Source of the DNA: Lactuca virosa
Taxonomy: Eukaryota; Streptophyta; Magnoliopsida; Asterales; Asteraceae
Direction of reading: 5' to 3'
DNA length: 64,000 nucleotides
NCBI GenBank assembly: GCA_928212115.1
Contig: CAKMRJ010005634.1
Coordinates: 250,128,657-250,192,656 of the forward strand
A model generated the notes under the pieces. That model searched no databases, had not been told where the DNA came from, and was given only the letters and a program-made list of their open reading frames with translations. The position numbers were made by a program, and so were the translations under genes. Positions 36,234 to 49,300 of the stretch are shown in pieces (position 1 is the first letter of the stretch; every line of letters begins with the position of its first letter).

Positions 36234-38322
36234 CCTTGAAGCGTGAACGAGTCTCGAAGGTGAAATTTGTTGCGAAAGTCGTTTTGTGGTGTTTCGTGCT
36301 CTTAAAACGAATCATCGGTTCTATATAATTTTACCTAATAACCAAAAAGGTAGTTTTTGTATTAATTATTAAGTATAGGGTGGTATTTATTAAAATAAAT
36401 AAAGTTTAGGGGTTGATTTTTCCAAAATCATACTCCAGGGACTGATTTTGCAACTTATTCTCAAAACCAGGGGCTGAATGTGCATATTTCGGAATACTTT
36501 TAGTTTCAGGACGAAAACTGTTAAGGTTTTCGGAGGGAAGGACTATTCTTGGTCATTTTAATGGCAGTTTGACTTAAATGGAAATTTAATTCCCATGAGG
36601 GGCTATATTCGTGAAATCAGCATTCTTTAGGGCTATATTTGATTAAATGGAATCAAGGTTTGTACAGTGTCGTCTTTACACCATAACTTCATTTGCAGTA
36701 AAACAATTACAAAACTAAACTGATCCTTGCTTGATCGAGAAATAGAGCACGAACGGAACAAACTTAAGGTAAGGGTGGTGATGATCGATACCTTCCGCAG
36801 TGACAATACAATAGTGGTGGCCGGTCGGACTTCCATCATAGCAACAGCAAGTGGAGCGGCAAGAATCATGATGGCAGCAGTGGTGGTGGGAGGGTCCGGC
36901 TTTGGCCGGAGATCATGAGGAGGGGAGGGTATTGGTCTCCGGCGACCCTTGGGGTCGTTTTATTGTCGCATGTAGCGTCAATTTGAAGAGAGGAGGAGGG
37001 AGCGACTGGTTCGGTGAAAAGGATATAAAGTGGGCTCGGCTGTGGTGGTCGACGAACAAGATTAAGAGGGACAGCTTCCCTCCGGCGAGTCATCTTGTGG
37101 GTCCATTCCTCGTTGTCAGCAGCCACTTCAATCGACAGTAGCAATGTTTGGTTGTTCCGATTGACAGAAAAAAAGAAACTGCTGCCTCTTGCGTTTACAT
37201 CGGAAGAACACCACCTCCGGTGGTGTTTTTGGCTCTGACAAAGGAGAAAAGAGAGAAGGGAAGAGCAGATCAACACAAAAATTTCAGAGGAGGTGTTTGG
37301 GTGGATTTTCTTGACCAAAACAATGGCTAAATTGATGGAGTTGTGGTGGTTTTATGGAGGATGTTCAAACCGGGAATCTCTATTCATAACCAAGGATTCG
37401 AGATATCAGATAAGGAATGGAAAGCGACCGATCAATTAATAAAAGGGTAACATTTGATGGATTATGACCATCAGCTTTCTAATATTCGCTGAGCTTTCAA
37501 TTGCCAAAGAGAGAAAGAGTTCAGAGCCATCTGCATCTGCATCTGCGTCTGATAGAGGAGGAAGAGGATATAAATTTTCGGGTTTGGCACCAATGGGCCC
37601 TGATGTTCGACATTCTAACCCCATTTACCCTAATCTCATATATCTTTACTAACAAGGTTTCAGAAAGTTGCAAGTCTCCCCCTAGACATATATTTATTCA
37701 AGATAAATCGATTGATATAATAAAGTCTCCGACATTACTTTTATTTTATTTTCATTATTGTTGTTATTATTATTATTACTTATCAAAGTATAAAATCCCA
37801 TTAAGTCTTAAAACGGATATCGTTTCACGTGTCAAATTCTCGATGTCAGTGTTAGTGCCTCAACGCTTTCAGAATTCCTATCTGAGGTTTGAAATTGCTT
37901 CAATGGATCGATAAGGTTTATGAAATCAGATAAAGTCAGTGTTATACTGGTTTGGTTTTTTTTTAATTTTACTTTAAAACGGCCATATCTGTTGCATACG
38001 AACTCCGTTTTGGACGTTCTTTACATATCCGCGATCAGGGAAACATTTATTACGAGTCTATAATATTTTCTTTGTTCACAGATGCTTAATACAAAATTTC
38101 AGTTTTTCAGTCGTTAACTAGAGTTACAGTTTGTGCTTTATGTTTCGTTCGACATTCTCCATAATCTAAGATAAGATACCATTTCCTATCTTATTGTATT
38201 TGAAATGACATTACATTTTTACCATAATATGAATTAAAATTCGATCCGTCGAGATACGAAAAGGTTCACGGTGATCTGTCCGTTTACAGATTCAACCCTA
38301 AATTCCGGGATGTCACAATTTA

Positions 38323-41001
38323 GATAGCGTAGAATTCGCTTTACTGCTTGCCAATGATTATTTTTTGGACAGTGCATGAATTGACAAACACGATTCATGG
38401 AGTAGGCGATATCCGGTCTTGTAATAGTAGCATATTGTAGAGAACCAACAGTTTGGCGATAAAGTTCAGGATCATGAAAAAGATCTCCAGCTTTAGTAAG
38501 ACGTTTATATGGATCAGCGGGAGTAGATATTGGAGATGACAGAGACATATTGCAGTGATTGAGAATATCTTTAATGTAGGACTGTTGTGAGAGGGTAAGA
38601 CCGGATTTTGACTTTTGAATCTGTAAGCCAAGAAAGAAGTTCAAATCTCCAAGATCCTTGAGAGAGAACATCTGATTTAAATATGTGATGAACTGGTTTC
38701 GTTTTACATCATCAGTACCTATAACAATTAAGTCATCAACATATACTAAGACATATATAGTGGCTTTTGGTGTAATATGAACAAATAGAGAAGTATCTGA
38801 TTGACATGCTCGAAACCCATGTGTGACTAGATAGCCTTTAAGCTTATTTAACCAAGCTCTTGGAGCTTGTTTAAGTCCGAGATTGATCCTCAAAACCTTT
38901 TGGTTGCTTCATGTACACCTCTTCAGATAAGTCCCCATTTAAGAATGCATTGTTGATGTCTATTTGTCGAATTCTCCAGCCGCTAGAAAGGGCAATAGAG
39001 AGAACTAATCTGATGGTTGTGGGTTTGATAACAGGGCTGAATGTGTCAAAGAAATCAAGCCCTGCCTCTTGACTGAAACCTTGTGCCACTAGTCGTGCCT
39101 TGTGTCTTGCATTTGTCCCATCAAAATTTTTCTTTACTCTGTAGATCCACTTACAACCAACAACATTAGAATTAGTGGGACTTTCAACAAGGGACCAGGT
39201 ACGATTTTTCATGAGAGCCTCATACTCTGCTTTCATCGCATCTTGCCAGCATTTGTGCTTAATTGCTTGAGAAAAATTATATGCTTCGATGGCAGAGGGG
39301 GGTGAAATAGTGGTATGAAACAGCTTAGGTTTAAGCGAATTTGTACGAGCCCTAACTACCATGGGATGCTGAGTTGTGTCAGAAGGACGAAAAAAGGATG
39401 GGATGGCACGAGTTGGAGAAGATATAGTAGAAGAAACTGCGGAAGGAGAAGGAACAACAGAAGTCGTCGATGTCTGGTTTGGTGGAGTGATAGGGTTTTG
39501 AGATGAGTTAGGATGTAGGCTTTGGATGATTAGGATGTTGAGAGAAGTAGGAGGAGAAATAGGTGGAGGTGTAGATGGGCTGATGTTAATAACAGGAGGT
39601 GGGCTTGGTATATGAGCAACAATGTTTGGCAAAGAGTCCGTATTAGAAGAAGTGGGCTCAGTTTGAGTAGGTGATGAAGGCACGTATGGAAAGACATCTT
39701 CATCAAAAATTACATGTCTGGAGATGTATATTTTTGATGTTGGTGGATGATAATAGATGTACCCTTTGTGGGAAGCACTATATCCCAAAAAAATGCACGG
39801 TTTAAAACGAAAATCTATTTTGTGAGGATTATAGGGACGTAAATATGGATAACACAAGCAGCCAAACGTTTTTAAAAAATCATAATCTAGATTTTTTTTA
39901 TACAAGCGTTGGTATGGGGAGTCGTAGTTTAAGATAGGGGTAATAGTTCGATTATTTAGATAAGTGGCAGTTTTGAAAGCATGTTCCCAAAAAACATGAG
40001 GAAGAGAGGATTGTGCTAACAAGGTGAGACCTTTTTCCACAATGATTCGATTCTGTCTTTCAATGGCCCCATTTTGTTCTTGTATATAAGAGCAGGAGAC
40101 TCGATGCATGATACCATGAGACTTGAGGAAGGTAGAGACATTACGATACTCTCCCTCCCCCCCCCCCCCCCCCCCCAATCACTTTGTAGGCTTTTTATAT
40201 CACATGAAAACTGAGTTTTGCCCATTTGACGAAATTGTAAAAAGGTTGAGTAAACTTGCGATTTGTGGGAAAGGAAATAAACCCATATAATTTTAGAACA
40301 ATCATCTATAAACAAGACAAAATATCGATTGCCATTCATTGAGAAAACTGGAGCAGGTCCCCAAACATCAGAGTAAACTAATTCAAAATGTTTTAAAGAA
40401 GTTACATGTGAAACTGGAATATGCAACCTATGAATTTTTCCTAATTGACAAGAGTCACAAACATTAGGAAAGTTATTCGCTGAAACATGAAGATTAAAGG
40501 TAGAAACTAATCGAAGAAGAAGTTGTTCGTGTGGGTGAGCCAGCCTCTTGTTCCATCCATTGAGAGAGACTCGAGTGTTATTGAAAGCTTTTGGTGAAGA
40601 ACGAAAACTGTGACATGGTAATCGATATAAACCTTCCTTTTTATCCCCTTGGAGAAGTGTTTGACCCTGAAATGTCTTAACAGAACAAGATTTAGGCCAA
40701 AACTCCATGTAAACATCATTATCATCAGTTAGTTTGGACACACTAAGAATATTTTTAGTGAGTTCAGGAACAATTAGCACAGTTGGCAATTTGAGATTAG
40801 GAAAAGAAGAAGATCCAACATGAGAAATATGTAAATTTTTACCATTTCCTACTTGAAGTTTTTCATTCCCAGTGTACGCATCTACAATGTTAAGCTTTGA
40901 GATATCGGGAGAGACATGATCAGTCGCCCCAGTGTCAAAGTACCACGAAGGATCAATGACTGCCGAGGGACTGTGTTGCTATGTCAAGTGAGCTTGACGT
41001 G
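38323..41001 (-). pseudogene. pol: Protease, integrase and RT of Copia-A (broken)
   Basis: On the minus strand: protease WYFDTGATDH (~40950), the pre-integrase zinc region (CDSCQLGKIHRL, ~40460), integrase first Asp (VYSDVWGP, ~40370), second Asp in SDWGG at the poly-G run (40176-40157), then NGAIERQNR carrying the Glu (~40070). Downstream come CKWIYRVKKNFDGT, VAQGFSQEAGLDFFDTFSP and IDINNAFLNGDL of the RT (~39150-38950) and the catalytic YVDDLI (~38740). The frame shifts at the G run and again near 38880. Order and motifs are those of Ty1/copia pol. Confidence 0.9.
40157..40176. repeat. Poly-C tract (20 C) inside Copia-A integrase
   Basis: On the minus strand a G run replaces the glycine codons after the second catalytic Asp (SDWGG) and shifts the frame, so the integrase is split here. 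Confidence 0.9.
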
Positions 41002-41006
41002 GGTTA

Positions 41007-41772
41007 TGATGGGTTTTGAGCATCCTAACACTCTTATGGTGTACATACAACCCTAGAAACCTTGGATTTATGTTTTACTATGAATACATGCAAATTTGTT
41101 TTTCCAAGGTTCATAACCTATCTAGCATGGCATGGGGTACTTTTAACATAAAAGCTAGAATAATTACATACCTTTTCAATAGTGAGTTGATTCCTTGGAG
41201 TTTGAGAGCCAAGCACCAATAATGTGGATGCCTCAAAGTGAAATCACAAATCACCACAAACTTGGAAAAACTATGAGAGTGTATGTTTGCTTCTAGAAAT
41301 CGGCCACCTTCTTGTACACACACAACTAGTGTCATTTCAAGCATCATAAGCTCCTTTATATAATGTGGAGGATTAGGGTTACATCCATGTAAACCCTAAT
41401 ACCCATGACTCTTCCTTTCCAAGGATCCATGGGTTAAAAGCTCCATGGACTATCCATGGACTCCCATGCATGCCAAGCCCATTCCAAATGAGTATTAGCC
41501 CACACTTATATAAATACAAGAGCCCATATTTAATTAGTCACCATTTTGATCACCAAATTAATTCTAAATTAATTTATGATCAATACTAATTAAATAATAT
41601 GATTTCATATTAATATATTATAACTTATAATATATTAACAAATCATAAACATACAATTCTCAAAGGTTTAACCATACAAATAGTTCGGGTGAAGTGCAAC
41701 CCAAATGGACCATGTCGGGTCGGGTCAAGTACATACCAAATAAAGTTATGGACTTATACACCTTATCCAACA
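41007..41772 (-). repeat. 3' LTR of Copia-B
   Basis: The LTR is 766 bp and closely matches 57808-58561. It has an extra AGTTCGGGTG-type insert near 41681, and its terminal CCAACA is mutated. The complement of the polypurine tract (GTCTCCCACTT) lies at 41773-41783. Confidence 0.9.
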
Positions 41773-42529
41773 GTCTCCCACTTGGATAAGTCTAATAACT
41801 ATATTTGCCTATATTACTTCAGGAACCAGCCGGAAAAATACATGGAACAACGTCGTACTTATTGTCCAGCAGTTTGTTTCCCGATTTCTGATTTGTTTGA
41901 CATAGAACTAAATTGAACACATCAATTAGGTTCTGATCGTGCCCGGTACATAGGTCAAAACAAAATCATCGAGGGGCCCAGATATCGCTTCTAATCCTCC
42001 AAGGACTAGAAGGAACAGATAAACTTCGACTCATATACTTGTTCTACTACTTGTTGAATTATACACAAAGGCACGTTTTATAACATCAAGTTACTGATGC
42101 GTTTTCGTGCAATCAATGCACAACCAACTCATAGGCAACAACTCATATCTCTAGGTTTGAAGACTTATATGATATTACCGTCTCACGATCACTCGAGATA
42201 AATTCCATGAAGTGATGCAAGTGAGCGTGGGTTTATTCCAATACTCAAAACTTATGAGCACTCATGAATGTTGTAGCAACCATGGCTATGGCTAAACGCC
42301 TTTAGTCATCTACAAGCCCAATTCATGACAGTCTTAATTCATACCTACTTCCGACGTATGACCGACTGTGGAAGTTTGAATAAAGTAATTTATTCTGGAA
42401 GTCAAAACATGCAAAGCTGAAACAATAGTAAATAATTGACAAAAGACAGTAACCCCTTACTCATAAATAAACACACCTTTTATTCATCATCAAATGTCGA
42501 TTACATTTTACAAGTTTCAGAAATAGCTA

Positions 42530-43364
42530 TCTAATCTGTAAAGCTAATATCATCCTTCAGCCCAATGCGTCTTGCATGCTGTAAATGCCTAACCCTCGTC
42601 AGTCCCTTCATGAGGGTATCTGCATGATTCTCTTATGATGATACCCTCTTTGCCACGAGGAGTCCTTATTCTATCTTACGTCTTATGAAGTGATATTTTC
42701 TGTCAATGTGCTTGGATCTGCCATGATCTCTCGGTTCCTTGGCTAAGGCAACCGCACTATTGCTGTCACAGAAAATCTCCATAGGCTCCTTAATAGCTGG
42801 TACAACTCCAAGGTCTCCGATGAAGTTCTTCAGCCATATCTCCTCCTTTGCCGCTTCACTCGCTGCTATGTACTCTGATTCAAAAGTCTAATCAGCTACC
42901 GTCTCCTACTTGGAACTCTTCCAAGTGATTTCCCCTCCATTTAGAGTAAAGACCCAACCTGACTGTGAGCGGAAGTTATCCCTATCAGTCTGAAACCTAG
43001 CATCACTATACCCTACTACTCTCAAGTCATCACTCCCACCAAGGGTAAGGATCCAATCCTTAGTCCTCCGTAGGTACTTGAGAATATTCTTTACCGTAGT
43101 CCAGTGAGCCTTGATAGGGTTTCCCTGATATCTGCTGACCATGCTCAAAGCGAAGGCCACATTAGGGCGGGTACAAGTCATAGCATACATGATCGAGCCA
43201 ACAGCGGAAACATATGGTAATCGACTCATCTCAGCTATCTCAGCCTCTGTACTCGGGCTCTGAGCTTTGCTCAGTTTGGCATTGCTTTGGATCGGTAATT
43301 CTCCTGTCTTGGAATTCTGCATGTTGAACCATTTCAACACCTTATCCAAGTAGGTACTCTGACT
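42530..43364 (-). pseudogene. pol: RT end and RNase H of Copia-B
   Basis: The minus-strand frame resumes after N with STYLDKVLKWFNMQ and continues with YVSAVGSIMYAMTCTRP and TVKNILKYLRRTKDW. It reads on through a stop near 42892 to ESEYIAASEAAKEEIW, CDSNSAVALAKEP and SKHIDRKYHFIR (~42700), the copia RNase H end. The expected ADxLTK box is degraded (~42620). Confidence 0.87.
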
Positions 43365-44232
43365 AAGTCTGTAACATCCCGTTTAAAATATAATAATTAA
43401 ATAATAAACCCGGAACCCCGAGAAGCAATTATTAATATTATATGTTGTTATAGTTCAAATCAGATAATAATAAATGGAGTGTTGGTTTCAGGGTGACAAA
43501 TGATATACTTTTGATTTCCGAGGGTTAAAGATGTGAGTTTTGGATGGGTTCGTAAATAATTATGAAGGCAGGGACTATTGGGTAATTATTGGGACTTAAT
43601 ATAAAGAGATGATGGAAGTTAAGGGCTAAATGGTAAATTTCAAACTCAAATTGTAAAGGGTTTTGAAGGCAGGGGTTAAAAAGGGAAATTAAGGAGTTGT
43701 TTTGTAAGGAAAAAGACAAGGAGGGACGAGTTGTGTCAATATGGGATGAAGCTTTATGTGTATCGGGTATTTAGCGTAACTTCTTAACCTAACCCTAAGA
43801 GATGAATTAGCCGACACCCCCCACTCCCTCTTCATCCATCCAGCCGCCACCCTCCTCTCCTTCCTCCATTCTCTATTCGTCCTATCCATTGCCGCCATGT
43901 CCAGACGTCGTGTTCGAGTCAACCGACGGTGCAACCATCGACATAGAAGACCGAAATTGAGGGTGATGTCAGTCCCCAAGCGTTGCTGTTTCGTCACTGC
44001 CGTTGGCGACCGCCGCTGCCGGACCCTGCCATCGTGTTGTTGCCGCTGTTGTAGTTACCGGCGAGAGGAGAAGCCGTGAGTCGGAGCTGATTGATAAGGA
44101 GGTTCTATGGCTGTTATTCTATCGGAGAAGGCGACTCCTCCTCTTCCCTTCACTGTTGTGGTTCTGATGACCTAAACCGCAGCCTTTAGCCGCCGAGGTG
44201 GTCGCTTGGGATATCGTCGTCGTCGTCACGCA

Positions 44233-44640
44233 CCACCAAGTGGTGGTTGCGACCTAATTCCGAGGAAAATCTCGTCGGGGCGTGCTGTTGTTCGGCTGAA
44301 AACCAAAGGAGATCATCGCCACCACCGTGAGGTGGTGGTTGTCGTTCTAAAGCGTTGCGGTCGCCGCCGTGGGCCACCGGGAGAGTGGCTGGGGTGCATC
44401 TCACATATCGGAAGCAAGAAAGGGATGGGTACGTTTTGTTCGTTGGTGTGGTGTGTGTGTGCAGTCTAGTTGGCTGGAAAACCGGGAATCCGCCGCCACC
44501 ACCGTGAGGTGGTGGCTGCCGCCGTGCATATGTATTTTAGTGAGTGTGTGAGTGTGTGAATTTGGTATTTTGCATTGTAAATTGTAACAATATCGGAATA
44601 ATGAGAAAGAAAAGTCTAAACCGCCACCGTAAGGTGGTGG
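44233..44640 (+). repeat. Four CCACCACC-loop-GGTGGTGG hairpins, 5' LTR of N
   Basis: Positions are 44233-44246, 44319-44338, 44496-44515 and 44621-44640, with loops AG, GTGA, GTGA and GTAA. The fourth has one mismatch. All are repeated 6714 bp downstream in the 3' LTR. Confidence 0.88.
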
Positions 44641-45405
44641 TTGCCGCCTCCTGCCGCCACCGGCCGCCGTGTCGGGTGGCGGTGTGCTTACCTTGCTGTG
44701 TTTGATTCGTATGGGATGCATGAAACCCTAATGGGCCCAATGAAGCCCTAATGGGCCCAAGAAAACCCTAATTGATCTAATAAAACCCTAATGGGCCCAA
44801 TGGGGCCCAAAGTGACCTAAAAGCCCAACTGATTGATTAATGGACTAGTATTGGGTAGAAAACCCTAATTAGGGTTTGGAAAACCCTAATGGCTTAAAAC
44901 CCTAATTTCGGGAATTGATCGGGACACGCACGAAAATTATTTAACAACCTAAAATAGTAATTAACAATTATTGTAAATTAACCGAAGATAATATTGGACT
45001 TAACGGATTAAGTCCTTAATGGATTAAGCCTAATGGGTTAAGTGAGAAACACTTAACCCTAATCATCATTTCATGTGAAAACCCTAATTTCACTTGGGCC
45101 TTGAGTTGGGCCTTTCTAGTGGGCTTTGGTAATTGCACTATTAATGGGCTTTCCAGGAATAAGTAAATGGACTAAATAATTGTATGGGTTTGAGGATAAG
45201 GCCCATGTGAGAGTCTTGGGCCCAATTTGGAAAATTGGGCCATATGTTGGGCTTTGGCCCATTACTTGACTGTTGGGCCTTTGGAGTGTGAGTTGGACCT
45301 TAGGCTTGGAACCCAATTATTAATTGGGTGTTGTTTGATGTTGACAGCTCGGGAATCTGTCAACCAGCAGCTGGAGTTTTATCTGCAGGACTTCAGCAGT
45401 GCCAG

Positions 45406-46139
45406 GTGAGTTACCCTCACTATATCAACAGGGTCTAAGGCACCAAGACCGGCCCTTTAGATTGTTATTCTGGGTATCGTATGCTTGTATGATGTTATGA
45501 TCTGTTAGATCAGTATCCTGGTATATAGGATGTCGTATGTTATGATCTGTTAGATCAGTATCCTGGTACATAGGATGTTGTATGTTATCATGATCTGTTA
45601 GATCGGTATCCTGATAGATAGGATGTTGCATGCTGCTATGATATGTTAGACTGGTATCCTGGTAGATAGGATGTTGTTATGCTATTATGATCAGTTAGAT
45701 CAGTATCCTGGTATATAGGATGATGCTATGATTGATGATCTGTTTGATTGGCATGACTGTTATATATATACAAGTGTTATATTTATGTACACATGTTTGT
45801 TGATTTGGGGTTGGGTTGAGGCAATCCTGCTTTGTGTTGAAGGCCAACATACCCAGGGCGGTCCGGATAAACTGAAGGCCCTGTAAAGGGATTCAGTCAG
45901 ACCGAAGGCCCTGCGAGCGGTCCGGATAGGCTGTAGGCCCTGTGAGGCGGTCCAGACGTGCCGAAGGCTCGGAGAACAGTCCAGATAGACTGAAGGCCTG
46001 TAAGGCGGTCCAGTCAAGCTGACAGCTCATTATGCATGTTGTTCTGAATTGGTATACGTTATGGATATATTTGTATGGTGTTGGTATTTTGGGGGAACTC
46101 ACTAAGCTTTGTGCTTACGGTTTCAATTTATTGTTTCAG
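45406..46139 (+). promoter_or_regulatory. Predicted leader intron in 5' LTR of N
   Basis: CCAG|GTGAGTTACC (45406) is a strong donor. CTCACTAAG (46097) offers a branch site, and a T-rich tract ends in TTGTTTCAG|GTGC (46139), a strong acceptor. The 734-bp span holds both minisatellites. The acceptor in the 3' LTR is changed to TTGTTTGAG (52949). There is no transcript evidence. Confidence 0.5.
45490..46012 (+). repeat. Two minisatellites in the 5' LTR of N
   Basis: Units of ~45-60 bp with GATCTGTTAGATC and GTATCCTGGTA-TAGGATG fill 45490-45725. A 24-bp-class unit with CGGTCCGGATA and CTGAAGGCC fills 45857-46012. The first array has about two more units in the 3' LTR (52205-52545). Confidence 0.85.
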
Positions 46140-46324
46140 GTGCTTCAGATGACTCGACAAGGCGAAGGCGTGATCGTACACATCCTCGTGTTTTGGACGT
46201 ATGGTCTCTGGGAAACTATGATAATAAACCATTTTGAAAATACAAGTGTAATACTTATTGGTTTTGAAATGTTTTAAAAAGTTTTAAATTGGCTTGAATT
46301 TTATGGATGTTAAAAGTTGGTATC

Positions 46325-49300
46325 AGAGCCTTGGTTTAAGTGAATTGGAGGAACATTCGTGTGAATCCAGTCTCAAATCAAGGAAAGGTTTTCGAAATGA
46401 TTTCTAAAATGGTTTTCAAAATAAGTAAAGGAGGATGCAGGGTGTACGATCAGCCGGAGCCAGTAAGTAGACCCCAAAATACCATACAGTTATTTGATTA
46501 TGTGATATATTAGAACAACATGCTAGTACTAGGCTAAGGATCTTCAGGAATTGCATGATAGAATTGCCTGATTACATGATGTCTGCTAGCCTAGGGTTTT
46601 CCTTATATGAGATTGACATCATTATAGTAGTTACTTGTGTATGCATCACGGCTGTATATAATTAAGATCTTATAGCCTGAGAATGTTTGATTTGGCCTTA
46701 TGTTATATTCTTATTGATTAGGGCTTAGGGTAGGATCGAATATTCAAAAGTCTATGGGGTCCAGCGTTATGTATGGCTAGCATACACTAGTGCTGCAGGG
46801 GTTGATGGAAGTTTCATGGATGGGTGGGTAGTGAGAGGCCGGGAGACCAGTGATGAGATGTCTAGCATTCATCTAGAGTGAGGATTTATCGCTCGCTATG
46901 TATATGTATATTGTAAGGTGTTGTGGTGATACTTGAGACAAATATAGGTAGGTGTGGAAGGTAGTATGGGCCCGTACTACTGAAAGCACAGGACCCATAC
47001 GTGTATCAAGGAAGTCGCAACCCCTACGGTTGGGTTGGAGTCGGTTCCCATGATTATGGTATGGATTATTCGAGACGTTTCGAGACCGGATCCGGATCAG
47101 GATCGAGAGCTGGCAGCCAGGATAGGCCAGTATTGTCAGAGAATCGTGTCAGGAGGGGATCATCCGGGAGTAGGTGATCGAGATAGTTCGGGGACAGATT
47201 CCGGAGATGATTGGGTCTTTTAAGACCGTCATGGTTGAGTATTTCGACGGGCGCTATGCAGCCATTGCCGAGACGGTTGCCGCGGCAGCTTTAACAGCTG
47301 TAACGACGGCAAAGGGAGGAGCTGGTCGAGCTTCCTAGTTCTGGGACATATTCTGATGAGCAGAGGGCTGCAATTATGTGGGATCAGGGAGATGTTCTGT
47401 ACTCGTTATGTTCCGCGAATTGAGCGGGAGAGGCTAACAACATGAGTTTCTAGATGTGAGGCTTCGGGGGTTTTGCTCGACGCCGAAATGAGAGTCGCGG
47501 AACTCTGTAAGGGAGTGATGATTATGTTCAGCTGGGGTTTTGCAGTTGGAAGTGGAATGGTTAATTGATGGATTGGACTGTCGTTTTATAGGGAAAGGAT
47601 TGTGCCCTTCCAGTTTTCCGAGCTCGAAGGAGTGAGCAGGCTTGTGACCCCAGGATCAGGTTGTATTCTTGCTCGGGGTCAGTTGGTTGAAGGGATTGGC
47701 GATATTATTTCAGCGTCGTTGAGCACAGGTGGGTCGATGTGGCATAAGTATTTTGTGATGTCCGGTTTGCCTTAGATCTCTTGTATCGGACGGTAAGAGT
47801 TTATTGTGCAACCTATCGCACTTTTAGGGATTATAGATTATGTCTTGGGAGTAGTTTGCAGCCCGGTATAGAACAAAGGTTATTTCAGCTACTACAGTTC
47901 AGTTGTGGATGATCGAGCTGGTGAGCGAATCAGGGTGCGAGACCATAAATGATATTAATTCTACAGTCGAGGGCGGGAGATTTGTTGGCGCACTTTGGAG
48001 AAGAAGAGTATTATATGCGAGGTCTGAGAACGGGGTCCCACAGGATGGTTATTCAGCATTGTCAGAAATGCAGTGGTTTTAGTAACCGTTATTGATTGGC
48101 GAAGGAAAGCGCCAAGGGAAGTATCTCATTGTTGAGACGTTAGTTGGAGCATCTATCTTTGGACTTCAAGATTTGGGTGTGGGATCATTCGAGCATTAGG
48201 GACTGCTGGTTCCCTGGGATCCCGTAAGTATTCTTTTAGTTATTAGAAGTGTGTGATCACTTGTGATTGGCTGGTAATGGAGCACTAGTTGGTGAGAGTT
48301 GGATGTGATCAGATCGATCGTTGGAAAGTGAGAAGGATCGGGAATTCTCCAAATTATCATGTATTATGAAGACTTAGTCAAAGTTAAGTGGGAGAGAATC
48401 GTCTCGAGGTGCAGAAGCAGGAGCAATGTTGAAAAGGGATAAGTCTCGCATCGTTGTCAGGAAGGAAGACAACCCAAGTGGTTGTTTGGTTTGTGGGTGG
48501 TGAATTGGGAGTTCGGTAAAACTCCCGAGCATGTGTATAACGTCTTCTTGGTGCATGATAGCAGAAGTCGGGAAACCAGGTTGGAGTTCTAGTCATGAAT
48601 TGAGTTCAGTTCGACTATTCGGTCGAGGGTGTGCTCGACTCTGAGGGTTTTGGATGGATAGATTGTGGGTTTTGTTAGCTGCTAGGGCTCGGCAGTACAT
48701 TCAGCACGGGTGTGCGGGTTATTAATGTATGTGGTAGACACGCGGGTCAGGGAACAGACCAAGAATTTCCGAGAGGGTGGACGATCGACATGAGGCCTAG
48801 GGGTAGGCCGGGGTTAGAGTCCATGAAATGGATCAGGAGTTCGGAACCCTAAGTGGGTGAGAACAGTATGCATGGGAAAGATCACCAGGGGGTGGTCCAA
48901 GGAGATGCTCAACAGTTTAGAGTGGTCCGGATGACTGAAGGCCTGGTGAGGCGGTCCAGTCATGCTGAAGACTCTGTATGTGTTTGTAGATTTATGTGCG
49001 GTATTGAGTATGTTGCTATGCTATATCAATCAGTAGGCCTGTTCCCAAGTATTGAACATGTTACTGGAGTAGGTTGAAGACTCCGGTGTATTTTGGTTTG
49101 ATCGAAAGTAATTTCTAGAAATCGGATAGAGTACAGAGGATCTTGGTGATCTCATCAGTTCAAAGTGTCTCATAGGATTAATCTGTTTGGATCGGGTAAT
49201 ACTCCAGTTGGGGACTGGGAGTAAATCTGAATGGGTATCCTTTGGTTTTAGGAAGGCTTGGGATTAGAATGTTCTGTCGTTCAGGTTCTGGGAACCGTAT

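Larger units (their letters stand above)
31704..38317 (-). mobile_element. Solo LTR X (gypsy) in Copia-A RNase H, interrupted by Y
   Basis: The edges are TGTCACACCCCCGG (31704) and GGGATGTCACA (38317), with the target repeat ATTTA at 31699-31703 and 38318-38322. Without Y it is ~3.56 kb and has no primer site, polypurine tract or pol, so it is a solo LTR. On the minus strand it shows donor-like AAGG|GTGAG (36233), a diverged structured module (35742-35579) and ATGTATTCTCAG (acceptor about 35028-35026). Short direct repeats AACCATAAGTAA occupy 35160-35500. A 150-codon open frame (37318-36866) has no recognisable domain and is probably chance. Confidence 0.88.
43370..46324 (+). repeat. 5' LTR of element N
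   Basis: The LTR is 2955 bp. It contains four CCACCACC-type hairpins (44233-44640), many AAACCCTAAT and GGGCCCAA boxes (44725-45300), the donor-like CAG|GTGAGTT (45406), a GATCTGTTAGATC minisatellite (45490-45725), a GGTCCGGATA/CTGAAGGCC minisatellite (45857-46012), GAACTCACTAAGC (46095) and TTTATTGTTTCAG (46139). Confidence 0.9.

Noticed and set aside
36866..37318. 150-codon open frame on the minus strand in solo LTR X
   Set aside because: No domain, no homologous frame in related LTRs, and it lies in LTR sequence; probably chance in a GC-richer patch.
43689..44740. Several 60-106-codon arginine- or histidine-rich frames, repeated at 50403-51454
   Set aside because: They are frames through the GC-rich, hairpin-bearing part of the N LTR and appear on both strands; the duplication comes from the two LTRs, not from a conserved gene.
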